A stretch of DNA of 25,528 bases from CAIUPE01 sp046092445 (GTDB lineage: Bacteria > Pseudomonadota > Alphaproteobacteria > Rhizobiales > Beijerinckiaceae), in contig JBJTDR010000076.1 in the NCBI GenBank assembly GCA_046092445.1, positions 1 to 25,528 on the forward strand, given 5' to 3'. Shown in pieces: positions 1 through 7,260 of this stretch. The number at the start of each line of letters is the position of its first letter. The stretch's first letter is position 1. A program made the translations under genes and the position numbers. Under the pieces are notes generated by a model. That model did not search any database, had not been told where the DNA came from, and saw only the letters and a program-made list of their open reading frames with translations.

Positions 1-565
1 GATTGCGCTCGGCATGGGTGCGAATGTCACCGTCGTTGATCGTTCGGCCGAGGTGCTGCGGCGGATTTCTGCGCAGTTCAACGGCGCAGTGCGGACGGCC
101 TTCTCGACACGGGATGCGGTGCAGGACTTGGCCAAGACGGCTGATCTTCTTATCGGATGCGTGCTTGTGCCGGGAGCCGAGGCACCAAAGCTGATTACGC
201 GGGCGATGCTCAAGACCATGAAGCCCGGTTCGGTCATCGTCGACGTCGCGATCGATCAAGGCGGGTGCTGCGAAACATCGAAGGCGACGACGCATTCGGA
301 TCCGACCTATGTCGTTGATGGCGTTATCCATTATTGCGTTGCGAACATGCCGGGAGCGGTTGCGCGAACCTCTACATTTGCGCTGAACAATGGCACGCTG
401 CCATTCGCTCTGGCCTTGGCGAACAAGGGCTGGAAGCAGGCACTGATTGATGACAAGCACCTCCGGAACGGCCTGAATGTCCATGACGGCAAGGTGACTT
501 GCAAGCCGGTTGCTGATGCGCAGGGACTTTCTTATACGAGTGCGGAGAGCATTTTAGGGCTGTAA
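1..565 (+). CDS. ald: Alanine dehydrogenase, C-terminal part (5' end outside window)
   Basis: The reading frame is open from base 2 and gives about 187 residues, roughly the second half of a family that is usually about 370 residues long. Alanine dehydrogenase converts L-alanine to pyruvate and ammonia with NAD+ in the cytoplasm. The visible part starts inside the NAD-binding Rossmann fold (GMGANVTVVD, with the acidic residue that binds the ribose). It continues through the LLIGCVLVPGAEAPKLI and MKPGSVIVDVAIDQGG segments typical of Ald, then the NMPGAVARTST segment near the C-terminus. The substrate-binding Lys and His of the N-terminal half lie outside the window. Most Ald proteins have Val-Pro where this one has Ala-Arg after NMPGA (from memory of the family). 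The gene is followed by a strong hairpin terminator and faces a convergent gene. Family assignment is secure. Confidence 0.93.
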   Translation, partial: IALGMGANVTVVDRSAEVLRRISAQFNGAVRTAFSTRDAVQDLAKTADLLIGCVLVPGAEAPKLITRAMLKTMKPGSVIVDVAIDQGGCCETSKATTHSDPTYVVDGVIHYCVANMPGAVARTSTFALNNGTLPFALALANKGWKQALIDDKHLRNGLNVHDGKVTCKPVADAQGLSYTSAESILGL

Positions 566-580
566 AACGCGACAAAACAG

Positions 581-650
581 GCCGGATTAGGGGGAAACGT
601 CGTTTTTTTGAAAGATCGACGTTCGTTTTGACCTTCTAATCCGGCTTTTT
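581..650 (+). terminator. Long-stem rho-independent terminator of ald
   Basis: A perfect 10-base inverted repeat (581-590 GCCGGATTAG with 636-645 CTAATCCGGC) is followed at once by five T. Inside it is a second perfect 7-base stem (596-602 AACGTCG with 617-623 CGACGTT). It begins 15 bases after the ald stop codon. The two stacked stems make it larger than a typical terminator. A-rich sequence on the left side (572-578) could let it work on the other strand too, for the convergent gene. Confidence 0.75.
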
Positions 651-828
651 GAATTGGACATGTTGGAGCTTTAGTACAGTTATTTCCGGATATTTTAAAC
701 CAATTGGCGGAAATTGGACGATTTTTTACCACTCCAACGTTCCAGTTTAAGCGGACACGTTTTTTTGTCCGCTGTAACAAACAAATTTCGTTTTAGAGAA
801 CAAAACGGAAAACTTTGTGAGAACACCC
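651..828. other. AT-rich intergenic tract with three further hairpins
   Basis: No gene is seen in this space between two convergent genes. Three more inverted repeats are visible: 700-705/712-717 (CCAATT/AATTGG) followed by a T run at 722-727; 750-757/766-773 (AGCGGACA/TGTCCGCT) with a T-rich loop; and 789-794/802-807 (CGTTTT/AAAACG). The last two are placed to act as terminators for the minus-strand gene ending at 829. The word ATTGGAC occurs twice (653-659 and 713-719). Terminator activity is an inference. Confidence 0.5.
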
Positions 829-1812
829 TCACCGCTTGCCGCCGCGCAGGCCGGGGGCTGGGCGTTCCTGGATGACGTTGCGACGGAAGCGGAAGAGTGC
901 GGCTGGCCGTCCCCTCGTCGTGGTTTGCCCGCCTGTCGGTTCGACGAGGGCGCCGTTCTCGACGAGGCGGCGGAAATTCTGCTTGTGAAGATGGCGACCG
1001 GAAATCGCTTCGACGGTGCGTTGGAGGATTGTCAGGGTAAATTCGGCAGGCATCAATTCGAAGACAACGGGACGGTATTTGAGTTTGGCGCGAAGCCGCC
1101 CCATCGCTGTGGCGAGGATGCGGCGATGGTCGTGACGCATGGGATCACCAAAGGCAGAGACTGAATGCCGAAGGCCGGCATCGTCGCGACCATCGCGAGC
1201 GGCTTCAAAGAGGAGCCCGGCTTCGTAGAGCAGTTCGTAACGATCAAGAACTTTCTCCTCATCCCACGGGCTAGAGCCGGTCCCGAAGCAAAGGTTGAGA
1301 CGCTCGCTGCGCGTCAAGGCGCGCAGACGCGTATCGGTCCGCTCGGACTCTTTATCGCCGGCCCATTTTTCGAGAGCGGGAAGCATGGCGGCATCAAGCA
1401 AGGCCGGACGGCCACCGCGCCAGTCTTCCCACGGGAAATAGCGATACCAGGATTTAAACGCTGCATTTGCCGGGAGCGCCGCTGCGCGTGGCGACGCGAT
1501 GCGGGTCAACGCCAGATAGCCGATTGAGACGATGTGCGCGGAAAGATCATCAGGGGTTGCGTGGCGGCCCCGGTCCCCGAAGGTGTAGAGCTGCTCAACA
1601 TAGCCGAGCGAAAGGCCGGTTTGATCGGACACAAAGGCACGCAGGGCGATTTCCAGTGTGCGATCTGCAATCGGGTCGAACTGGCCATAGGGAAGCCCGT
1701 CCTCCTCACCTGCTGTCAGCGACACGAGAATTGTCGGCGCATCGCGTTCAACGGCGACGATTGCTGCCGCAAGGCCGATTTCGATGGGCGTATCGCCAAC
1801 CCGCGCCGCCAT
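829..1812 (-). CDS. nadQ: Nudix-domain / winged-helix regulator, NadQ-like (NAD metabolism regulator)
   Basis: The 327-residue protein has an N-terminal Nudix-like domain (roughly residues 8-150, starting at GLAAAIVAVERDAPTILVSL) and a C-terminal winged-helix region (roughly 225-305, with KYRPVVFELMPAEFTLTILQ and the FRRLVENGALVEPTG wing). This architecture belongs to the NrtR/NadQ type of regulators, which bind an NAD-related ligand with a Nudix fold and control NAD biosynthesis genes; alphaproteobacterial members are often annotated as the NAD regulator. The Nudix box is degenerate: where the consensus has RE..EE, this protein reads RAFVSDQTG, so hydrolysis is unlikely. I chose the ATG at 1812, four bases after the upstream stop codon. 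A TTG at 1872 would overlap the upstream gene by 56 bases. The exact regulator name is less certain than the architecture. Confidence 0.8.
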   Translation of the reverse strand: MAARVGDTPIEIGLAAAIVAVERDAPTILVSLTAGEEDGLPYGQFDPIADRTLEIALRAFVSDQTGLSLGYVEQLYTFGDRGRHATPDDLSAHIVSIGYLALTRIASPRAAALPANAAFKSWYRYFPWEDWRGGRPALLDAAMLPALEKWAGDKESERTDTRLRALTRSERLNLCFGTGSSPWDEEKVLDRYELLYEAGLLFEAARDGRDDAGLRHSVSAFGDPMRHDHRRILATAMGRLRAKLKYRPVVFELMPAEFTLTILQRTVEAISGRHLHKQNFRRLVENGALVEPTGGQTTTRGRPAALFRFRRNVIQERPAPGLRGGKR

Positions 1813-1816
1813 GTTG

Positions 1817-2329
1817 CTAATCCAGCGATAATTGGAAGGGCGTACCCTCAAATGCGTCAGCCCCCCGGCCAATCGCCGCGATGGCGCGGGTCATGCGCCC
1901 TCCCCGCCCCAGCAAAGCGTCCGCGGCGGCGATCAGGCTCGGGTTCGGCGTCGCACTCGGTGCGACGGTGCGCAGACGCTGTGCCAACATTTCCTCGTCA
2001 AGGGACGGGTTCAAGGCGCTGGCCGTGATGTAGGCGGCCGCCGTCGAGCGGCTGATACCCGCCCAACAATGGATGACGATGGGATGCGCACGATCCCATG
2101 CGCGGACAAAGGCGAGCAGACGTTCGACATGTTCGGCACCGGGAAGAATATGGCCATCAAGCGGCGCGGAAATATCGCTGACACCGATAAAAAGATGGCG
2201 ATCTTCCCGGATTGACGGTGGACGCTCGACCACAGTTGCGGCGTTGATCAAGGTCACGACATGGCTCGCGCGCGTCGCCTCAACAGTCTCGACAAGACGG
2301 GATAACGAGGAAACGTGAAGTGTGGGCAT
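1817..2329 (-). CDS. Tyrosine/dual-specificity protein phosphatase-like protein
   Basis: The 170-residue protein carries the phosphatase signature HCWAGISRS at about residues 87-95, fitting H-C-x5-R-S/T with the Cys nucleophile and phosphate-binding Arg. Upstream lies a general-acid-like Asp region (VSDISAPLDGHILP). The fold is a small dual-specificity or PTP-like phosphatase, probably cytoplasmic since no signal peptide is seen. The substrate is unknown; it could be a phosphoprotein or a small phosphorylated metabolite. The gene starts with ATG at 2329 and ends four bases before the Nudix-HTH regulator, so the two are almost certainly co-transcribed. The link to a putative NAD regulator is interesting, but no function should be inferred from it alone. 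Confidence 0.85.
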   Translation of the reverse strand: MPTLHVSSLSRLVETVEATRASHVVTLINAATVVERPPSIREDRHLFIGVSDISAPLDGHILPGAEHVERLLAFVRAWDRAHPIVIHCWAGISRSTAAAYITASALNPSLDEEMLAQRLRTVAPSATPNPSLIAAADALLGRGGRMTRAIAAIGRGADAFEGTPFQLSLD

Positions 2330-2362
2330 TGGAAAACTTTCATCCGGGAAGCAACGCGCTTA

Positions 2363-2390
2363 AGTGTAATCATGACACAGCACACGCCAA
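2363..2390 (-). promoter_or_regulatory. Possible sigma70-type promoter for the phosphatase-regulator pair
   Basis: On the minus strand, TTGGCG (plus 2385-2390) and TACACT (plus 2363-2368) are 16 bases apart, each matching four of six consensus bases. They lie 34 bases or more upstream of the start at 2329, in the 105-base gap after the HD-domain gene. This is a visual match only. Confidence 0.22.
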
Positions 2391-2434
2391 AACACAGGTC
2401 TCAAAATACGATGCGACGAGGCTACCCCCAGACT

Positions 2435-3040
2435 TCAACGTGTGGATGACAGATTTTCAAACCGATCAACAAAGCGCTGCTTGGCCTGATCTGCCGACCA
2501 TGAGTCCATAAAATCGCCGATGAGTGACGGGTCGAGGCGTTGCCCGCCAAAGAACTTGTTCGCCTCACTCTCGGTGAAACCGGCGAGCCGGGTGGCTTCG
2601 ATCCATGCGGCGGCGCGGTCGGCCGCTTTGAGGGCTTTGACCACACCATCGGGAAGAACAGGTGCGAGACCGAACCGGATGTGAATTGCCGCGAGAAGAC
2701 GGTGCTCGACCTCTTTGTAATTGGAGCCGATCACCGCTTTGAAGGGCGAGATCATGTCGCCAATGACGTATTCAGGCGCATCATGCAGGAGGGCCGCGAG
2801 GAGATCGGTATTGTCGAGGCCGGGATCCGCAGTTCGGGCACAGGCTTCGACCAGCAAGGAATGCTGGGCGACGGAAAAGATCGTCGAGCCACTCGTCTGG
2901 CCGTTCCAGCGGGCGACGCGGGCGAGGCCGTGGGCGATATCTTCGATCTCGATATCGAGCGGCGACGGATCGAGCAGATCAAGACGCCGACCGGAGAGCA
3001 TGCGTTGCCATGCGCGGGGTGGCACCTGCTTGCGCGGCAT
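2435..3040 (-). CDS. HD-domain phosphohydrolase, YfbR-like (probable nucleotidase)
   Basis: The 201-residue protein has the metal-binding HD-domain pattern: a first His in FSVAQHSLLVEA, the HD pair in ALLHDAPEYVIGDM with the following Glu, and a late Asp in KAADRAAAW. This spacing is characteristic of the YfbR/HD_3 group, whose best-known member removes phosphate from deoxyribonucleoside 5'-monophosphates. The substrate here is not known. The ATG at 3040 shares its A with the TGA stop of the upstream tag gene (TGATG), which indicates translational coupling; an upstream ATG at 3085 would overlap tag by 46 bases and adds an unconserved-looking tail. It sits with other nucleotide- and DNA-repair-related genes on this strand. 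Confidence 0.86.
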   Translation of the reverse strand: MPRKQVPPRAWQRMLSGRRLDLLDPSPLDIEIEDIAHGLARVARWNGQTSGSTIFSVAQHSLLVEACARTADPGLDNTDLLAALLHDAPEYVIGDMISPFKAVIGSNYKEVEHRLLAAIHIRFGLAPVLPDGVVKALKAADRAAAWIEATRLAGFTESEANKFFGGQRLDPSLIGDFMDSWSADQAKQRFVDRFENLSSTR

Positions 3041-3645
3041 CAGAGACGTCGCTCCAGCGTTTTGACCTCGTCGTGACGGAAGCATCCGACGAGGTGGTCA
3101 TTGACCATGCCGACAGCCTGCATGAACGCATAAACGATGGTGGGGCCGCAAAAGGCGAAACCACGCGCCTTCAAATCCTTCGACAGGCGGCGGGAAATCT
3201 CGGATTCTGTGGGAATATCAGCCATGGTGCGAGGTTGATTATTAATGACGCGCCCGTCACAAAAATCCCAGAGATAGGTTGAAAACCCTTGCTTTTCCAG
3301 AATATCGAGAAAAACCCGCGCGCTTTTGACAGTCCCTTCGATTTTGCCGCGATGGCGGATAATGCCGGCATCATTCAACAGGGCACCGATCTTTTCGGGC
3401 GTGTAGCGGACGATTTTTTCAGCATCGAAACCATCAAAGACGGTGCGAAAATGCTCGCGCTTCCGAAGGATCGTGATCCAAGACAGGCCTGCCTGAAAGC
3501 CGTCCAGCACAAGCTTTTCGAACAAAGCGCGGTCATCATAGTCGGGGACGCCCCAATCCTGATCGTGATAGGCGACATAGAGCGGATCGACGCCCGGCCA
3601 AGGGCAGCGAATTTTACCGTCAGGATGCTCTATGACGCCCTTCAT
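3040..3645 (-). CDS. tag: DNA-3-methyladenine glycosylase I
   Basis: Tag removes 3-methyladenine from alkylated DNA as the first step of base excision repair. The 201-residue protein has the family hallmarks: an N-terminal Cys in KIRCPW and His in AYHDQDWG, then FEKLVLDGFQAGLSW (acidic and Trp pocket residues), and the C-terminal HLVGCFRH that supplies the second His and Cys of the structural zinc site. Length is close to the usual 190-200. The ATG at 3645 overlaps the upstream ygfZ stop in an ATGA arrangement, and its own stop overlaps the next gene as TGATG. This makes ygfZ, tag and the HD gene a translationally coupled run. A longer form starting at 3684 is possible but would lie inside ygfZ. 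Confidence 0.95.
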   Translation of the reverse strand: MKGVIEHPDGKIRCPWPGVDPLYVAYHDQDWGVPDYDDRALFEKLVLDGFQAGLSWITILRKREHFRTVFDGFDAEKIVRYTPEKIGALLNDAGIIRHRGKIEGTVKSARVFLDILEKQGFSTYLWDFCDGRVINNQPRTMADIPTESEISRRLSKDLKARGFAFCGPTIVYAFMQAVGMVNDHLVGCFRHDEVKTLERRL

Positions 3646-4517
3646 GCGTGGCTGGCTCCTTCGAGAATTGCCGGCGGCACCCATTCGGGACGAAGAATGC
3701 GGAGCGGCAGACCGCCAGCCGACAGGGGTTCGCCCGCAGCCATTGCCTCCTGAACGCGATCAAGGCGCAGCAGGGCAATGGCGTGGCCTTCGGGAGCCGA
3801 TGACCCGAGCGTACCGACCATTTTTGTTCCTGCATGGATCTCGACACCTTCGGGTGCTGATACACCGGCAGGAAACTGAACAAGCACGGACCGCGTGCGC
3901 GCTGTGCCGCGATGATGCGTGCGGGAGACAATCTCCTGCCCGACATAGCAGCCCTTTCTGAAATCGACGCCATTCAGCAAATCCATATCGGCCTCATGGG
4001 GGAACGCATCCGAATAGGTGAAGTCCTTGCCACCTTCAGGGATGCCGAGCATGATCCGGTGCGTCTGCCAGAGCGATGCGGGATGAGATGCGAGGCTTGA
4101 AGCCAGCGCCTGATCGACGATGAGACGGGAACCAAGCGGGGCAAAGCGGGGATCCGTGAAGGCTACTCCATTTTCAGTCTCGGGGTTCGCGTCGTCCCAA
4201 CAGGCGAGAATGGCATGCGTGCCGGAAAGATCGGCAATGGCGACCTTTGCCCTGAGCTTATAAAAACCGAGACGTTTTGCGAGTTCGGGAGCAAGAGCTT
4301 TTGGGCAATCAATCCAGAAGTCATCGTCGGTGTGATGCGATGCGATGACAAAAAAGTCGGCAATGATTTTGCCCTGAGGGGTGAGCAAGGCGGCAAACCG
4401 CGCTTCGCCGCGGCCAAGTGATTCGATATCGTTGGTGACAAGACTGTGGAGAAAATGCCGGGCGTCTTCACCCGTCACACGGAGAACGCCGCGATCCGAG
4501 AGTTGGCTTACAGGCAT
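3642..4517 (-). CDS. ygfZ: Folate-binding protein YgfZ (Fe-S cluster maintenance)
   Basis: YgfZ proteins are GcvT-like tetrahydrofolate-binding proteins that help make or repair some iron-sulfur enzymes. The 291-residue protein contains the signature K-G-C-Y-V-G-Q-E at about residues 189-196, including the conserved Cys, and a GcvT-like N-terminal half (LRVTGEDARHFLHSLVTNDIE). No signal peptide is visible; the protein should be cytoplasmic. The ATG at 4517 is preceded on the minus strand by a GGAG ribosome-binding site. It is the first gene of the minus-strand run and is divergent from the amidohydrolase gene at 4678, with 160 bases between them that must hold both promoters. I could not pick out a convincing -35/-10 pair there. 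Confidence 0.93.
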   Translation of the reverse strand: MPVSQLSDRGVLRVTGEDARHFLHSLVTNDIESLGRGEARFAALLTPQGKIIADFFVIASHHTDDDFWIDCPKALAPELAKRLGFYKLRAKVAIADLSGTHAILACWDDANPETENGVAFTDPRFAPLGSRLIVDQALASSLASHPASLWQTHRIMLGIPEGGKDFTYSDAFPHEADMDLLNGVDFRKGCYVGQEIVSRTHHRGTARTRSVLVQFPAGVSAPEGVEIHAGTKMVGTLGSSAPEGHAIALLRLDRVQEAMAAGEPLSAGGLPLRILRPEWVPPAILEGASHA

Positions 4518-4677
4518 AGGACTTCTCCGAATCGTGTCGTGACCAATTCAGGCAGGCTGGATCGTGCAGAGATTGCTTTCATAATGGTCGTTTTAGTCGA
4601 GTGCGTGATCCTTGACGATTGTTTTTTGCATTGACTAGCCTGCTTCCCATGACGCACCAAGATATTACACTCACGGT

Positions 4678-6024
4678 ATGACGCGCATGGCAAAAACTTT
4701 CGACATGGTGCTCAAGGGCGGAACAATCGTCAATCAGGATGGCGAGGGGCTGTGTGATGTGGGGATCAAAGGCGGACGGATTGCAGCACTTGGCACGCTC
4801 GACGCCGCCTCAGCCGGTAGGGTTATCGACTGCACCGGCCTTCACGTGCTGCCGGGCGTGATCGATACCCAAGTGCACTTCCGGGAACCGGGCCTGATGC
4901 ACAAGGAGGATCTCGAAACAGGATCATTAGCCGCCGTGATGGGTGGCGTGACGACCGTGTTCGAGATGCCGAATACCGATCCGCAAACGACCAACGCCGA
5001 GACGCTTGCCGACAAGGTGAAGCGGGGCACGCACCGGATGCATTGCGATTTCGCGTTCTGGGTTGGCGGAACGCACGAAAATGCCGCTGAGCTCAAAGAG
5101 CTGGAGAGATTGCCGGGGGCGGCAGGTGTCAAGGTTTTCATGGGGTCATCGACCGGATCGCTGCTGGTGGAAGACGATGCGGGAGTGGAAGCGATTCTCT
5201 CGCAGATCGGACGGCGGGCAGCGTTCCATTCGGAAGACGAGATGATGCTGCGCGAGCGGCGCGATCTCAGGTTTGAAAATGATCCGATGTCGCACCCCGT
5301 CTGGCGCTCGGCAGAGGTGGCGATGCGTTGCACGGAACGTCTCGTAAGGATTGCCCGCAAGACGGGCGCGCGCATTCATGTGCTGCATATTTCGACGGCA
5401 GAGGAAATGCGGTTTCTGGCCAAGCACAAGGATGTCGCAAGCTGCGAGGTGACACCGCATCATCTGACGCTCTTGGCGCCGGAGTGCTATGAACGGCTCG
5501 GGACTTTGGTGCAGATGAACCCGCCCGTGCGGGATCTCGCGCACCGCGACGGGTTGTGGTGGGGCGTGGCGCAGGGAGTTGCGGATATTCTGGGCTCCGA
5601 CCACGCGCCGCATACATTGGAAGAGAAGGCGAAGCCCTATCCGGCCTCGCCCTCGGGCATGACGGGTGTTCAAACGCTGGTGCCGATCATGCTCGACCAT
5701 GTGACTGCGGGGCGGATGTCGCTCGAGCGTTTTGTGGATATGACGAGCGCGGGGCCGGCCCGGCTCTTCGGCATTGCCGGCAAGGGACGGATTGCCGTCG
5801 GCCATGATGCGGATGTGACGGTGGTTGATCTGAAGCGGCGGGAGACAATCCGCAATTCATGGATCGCGTCGCGTAGCCAGTGGACACCCTATGACGGTGT
5901 GACGGTGACGGGGTGGCCGGTCGGAACGATCATCCGCGGCAATCGCGTGATGTGGGAGGGCGAGCTGGTGGCCAAGTCGCAGGGCGAGGTGGTCAGATTC
6001 TCGGAAACCTTAACGCACGAGTGA
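4678..6024 (+). CDS. Dihydroorotase-like amidohydrolase (metal site altered)
   Basis: The 448-residue protein belongs to the class I dihydroorotase/allantoinase branch of the amidohydrolases. Visible landmarks are the first strand motif DTQVHFREPG (63-72), EMPNT (96-100), the carbamylated-Lys candidate K152 in GVKVFMG, His184 (FHSEDE), His237 (HVLHIS) and the second dihydroorotase signature GSDHAPHTLEEK (306-317) with Asp308. The usual first metal ligand in the HxH motif is replaced by Gln65. Dihydroorotase activity in pyrimidine synthesis is therefore not assured; it may be a paralogue acting on another cyclic amide, or a one-metal form. No pyrB or other pyr gene is adjacent. The ATG at 4678 lacks a clear ribosome-binding site, and an ATG at 4687 is an alternative start. 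The 3' end overlaps the convergent Nudix gene by 15 bases. Confidence 0.88.
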   Translation: MTRMAKTFDMVLKGGTIVNQDGEGLCDVGIKGGRIAALGTLDAASAGRVIDCTGLHVLPGVIDTQVHFREPGLMHKEDLETGSLAAVMGGVTTVFEMPNTDPQTTNAETLADKVKRGTHRMHCDFAFWVGGTHENAAELKELERLPGAAGVKVFMGSSTGSLLVEDDAGVEAILSQIGRRAAFHSEDEMMLRERRDLRFENDPMSHPVWRSAEVAMRCTERLVRIARKTGARIHVLHISTAEEMRFLAKHKDVASCEVTPHHLTLLAPECYERLGTLVQMNPPVRDLAHRDGLWWGVAQGVADILGSDHAPHTLEEKAKPYPASPSGMTGVQTLVPIMLDHVTAGRMSLERFVDMTSAGPARLFGIAGKGRIAVGHDADVTVVDLKRRETIRNSWIASRSQWTPYDGVTVTGWPVGTIIRGNRVMWEGELVAKSQGEVVRFSETLTHE

Positions 6025-6459
6025 CGTCTCTGACATGACGCGCACAGCTTTCTCGAGAATGCCGGAAAGCCCCTTTGTGACGGCAAGTCCGCCAAGCGAA
6101 GCAGGGTCAGTCCACTGCACGGCAGCAGCCTCGGGGCCGGTTTGCGGCTCGCCGGAGACCCATTCAGCGGCGAAGGTATTGACGACGAAATGGCGGCGAA
6201 TCTTGTCCTCCGCGTCACGCTCGATGACTTCGACATGGCCGACAAAGCCGATGATGCGGGCCTCGACAACCACTTCCTCCATGAGTTCGCGCAGAGCGGC
6301 CTCTTCAAGCGTTTCGCCGATCTCGACGAGGCCGCCGGGGAGCGAGAACACATGGGCGCCCGGCGGATTGACGCGCGCGGCCAAGAGGACTTTCCCTTCG
6401 CGGAACACGGCGACGGAAGCGGCGATGATCGGGCGCGGGGGATAGAGGCGGTCGCTCAC
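6010..6459 (-). CDS. Nudix hydrolase (ADP-ribose pyrophosphatase-like)
   Basis: The 149-residue protein is a single Nudix domain. The box runs from GGLVEIGET to RELMEEV at about residues 41-64, with the catalytic REL.EE glutamates present. The Gly that normally follows the second EE pair is Val (EEVVV), a tolerated change in some members. The substrate cannot be read from sequence; a nucleoside diphosphate linked to another group is expected for the family. Translation probably starts at GTG 6459, which overlaps the TGA of the upstream SDR gene in a GTGA arrangement, so the two are coupled. The stop codon lies inside the 3' end of the convergent amidohydrolase. Confidence 0.88.
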   Translation of the reverse strand: MSDRLYPPRPIIAASVAVFREGKVLLAARVNPPGAHVFSLPGGLVEIGETLEEAALRELMEEVVVEARIIGFVGHVEVIERDAEDKIRRHFVVNTFAAEWVSGEPQTGPEAAAVQWTDPASLGGLAVTKGLSGILEKAVRVMSETSLVR

Positions 6460-7208
6460 ACGTGCTGTCCGCCATTGATATGGATTTCTGCGCCGTGCAC
6501 ATAGCTCGATTGGTCGGTGCAGAGAAAATAGATCGCTTTGGCAACTTCTTCCGGCGTGCCGAGTCGGCGGAGCGGGATCTGGGCGACGATTTTGTCGGTG
6601 CCGGGGGAGAGGATCGCGGTGTCGATCTCGCCGGGCGAAATGGAGTTGACGCGGACGCCGTGCGGGCCGAAATCGGCGGCCATTTCGCGGGTGAGACCGG
6701 CGAGCGCGGATTTGGAGGTGGCGTAGGCGGCGCCGGCGAAGGGATGGACGCGGGAGCCGGCGATCGAGGTGACGTTGACGACGGAACCTTTCGCCTCTTT
6801 CAGCTGGTCGAGCAGGCCGCGGGCGAGCATGACGGGCGCGAAGAAATTGACTTGGAAGACCGACTGCCAGTCCTTGAGAGATGTTTCGATGGTGCCGAGA
6901 CGGCTGCCGCCCGGGCCTTTCGGTGAAATACCGGCATTGTTGACGAGGGCGTCGAGACGGCCATCTTTGAGGCGGTTGCGGATTTCAAGGATGGCGGCTT
7001 CGGTGCTGACAGGATTGGCAAGGTCGACCTGAATGTGATCCTCGGGGCCCATCTCCCACGGGCAATTTTCGGGGAAGGGATGCCGGGAACAGGTGATGAC
7101 GCGCCAGCCGGCGGCGGAAAAGCGCTTGACGGTGGCATGGCCGATTCCGCGGCTTGCGCCCGTCAACAGCATGGTGCGCGAAGGACCATTATCTTTAGGT
7201 TGCGGCAT
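6456..7208 (-). CDS. SDR-family NAD(P)-dependent oxidoreductase
   Basis: The 250-residue protein is a classical short-chain dehydrogenase: TGASRGIG for cofactor binding at about residues 16-23, NNAG, the catalytic Ser in VVNVTSIAGS, YATSK with the catalytic Tyr and Lys, and a C-terminal NGGQHV end. No Asp is obvious at the end of the second strand (VITCSRHPFP), and the Arg there fits NADP preference, which is an inference. The substrate is unknown. The ATG at 7208 has a good ribosome-binding site (AAAGGA) six bases upstream. It lies 52 bases after pdxH on the same strand and is coupled to the Nudix gene downstream, so pdxH, SDR and Nudix likely form one operon. Confidence 0.9.
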   Translation of the reverse strand: MPQPKDNGPSRTMLLTGASRGIGHATVKRFSAAGWRVITCSRHPFPENCPWEMGPEDHIQVDLANPVSTEAAILEIRNRLKDGRLDALVNNAGISPKGPGGSRLGTIETSLKDWQSVFQVNFFAPVMLARGLLDQLKEAKGSVVNVTSIAGSRVHPFAGAAYATSKSALAGLTREMAADFGPHGVRVNSISPGEIDTAILSPGTDKIVAQIPLRRLGTPEEVAKAIYFLCTDQSSYVHGAEIHINGGQHV

Positions 7209-7260
7209 GGTTCGTCCTTTATCATTCCAACTTGCAGTCTCGCGCTGCGTGATCTTCCAT

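Noticed and set aside
4518..4677. Defined promoter pair between ygfZ and the amidohydrolase
   Set aside because: TTGACG and TTGACT occur at about 4611 and 4631, but no -10 hexamer lies at a suitable distance.
5146..5805. Long minus-strand open frame inside the amidohydrolase gene
   Set aside because: It is an antisense frame of a well-conserved gene in GC-rich DNA, with no recognisable motifs.
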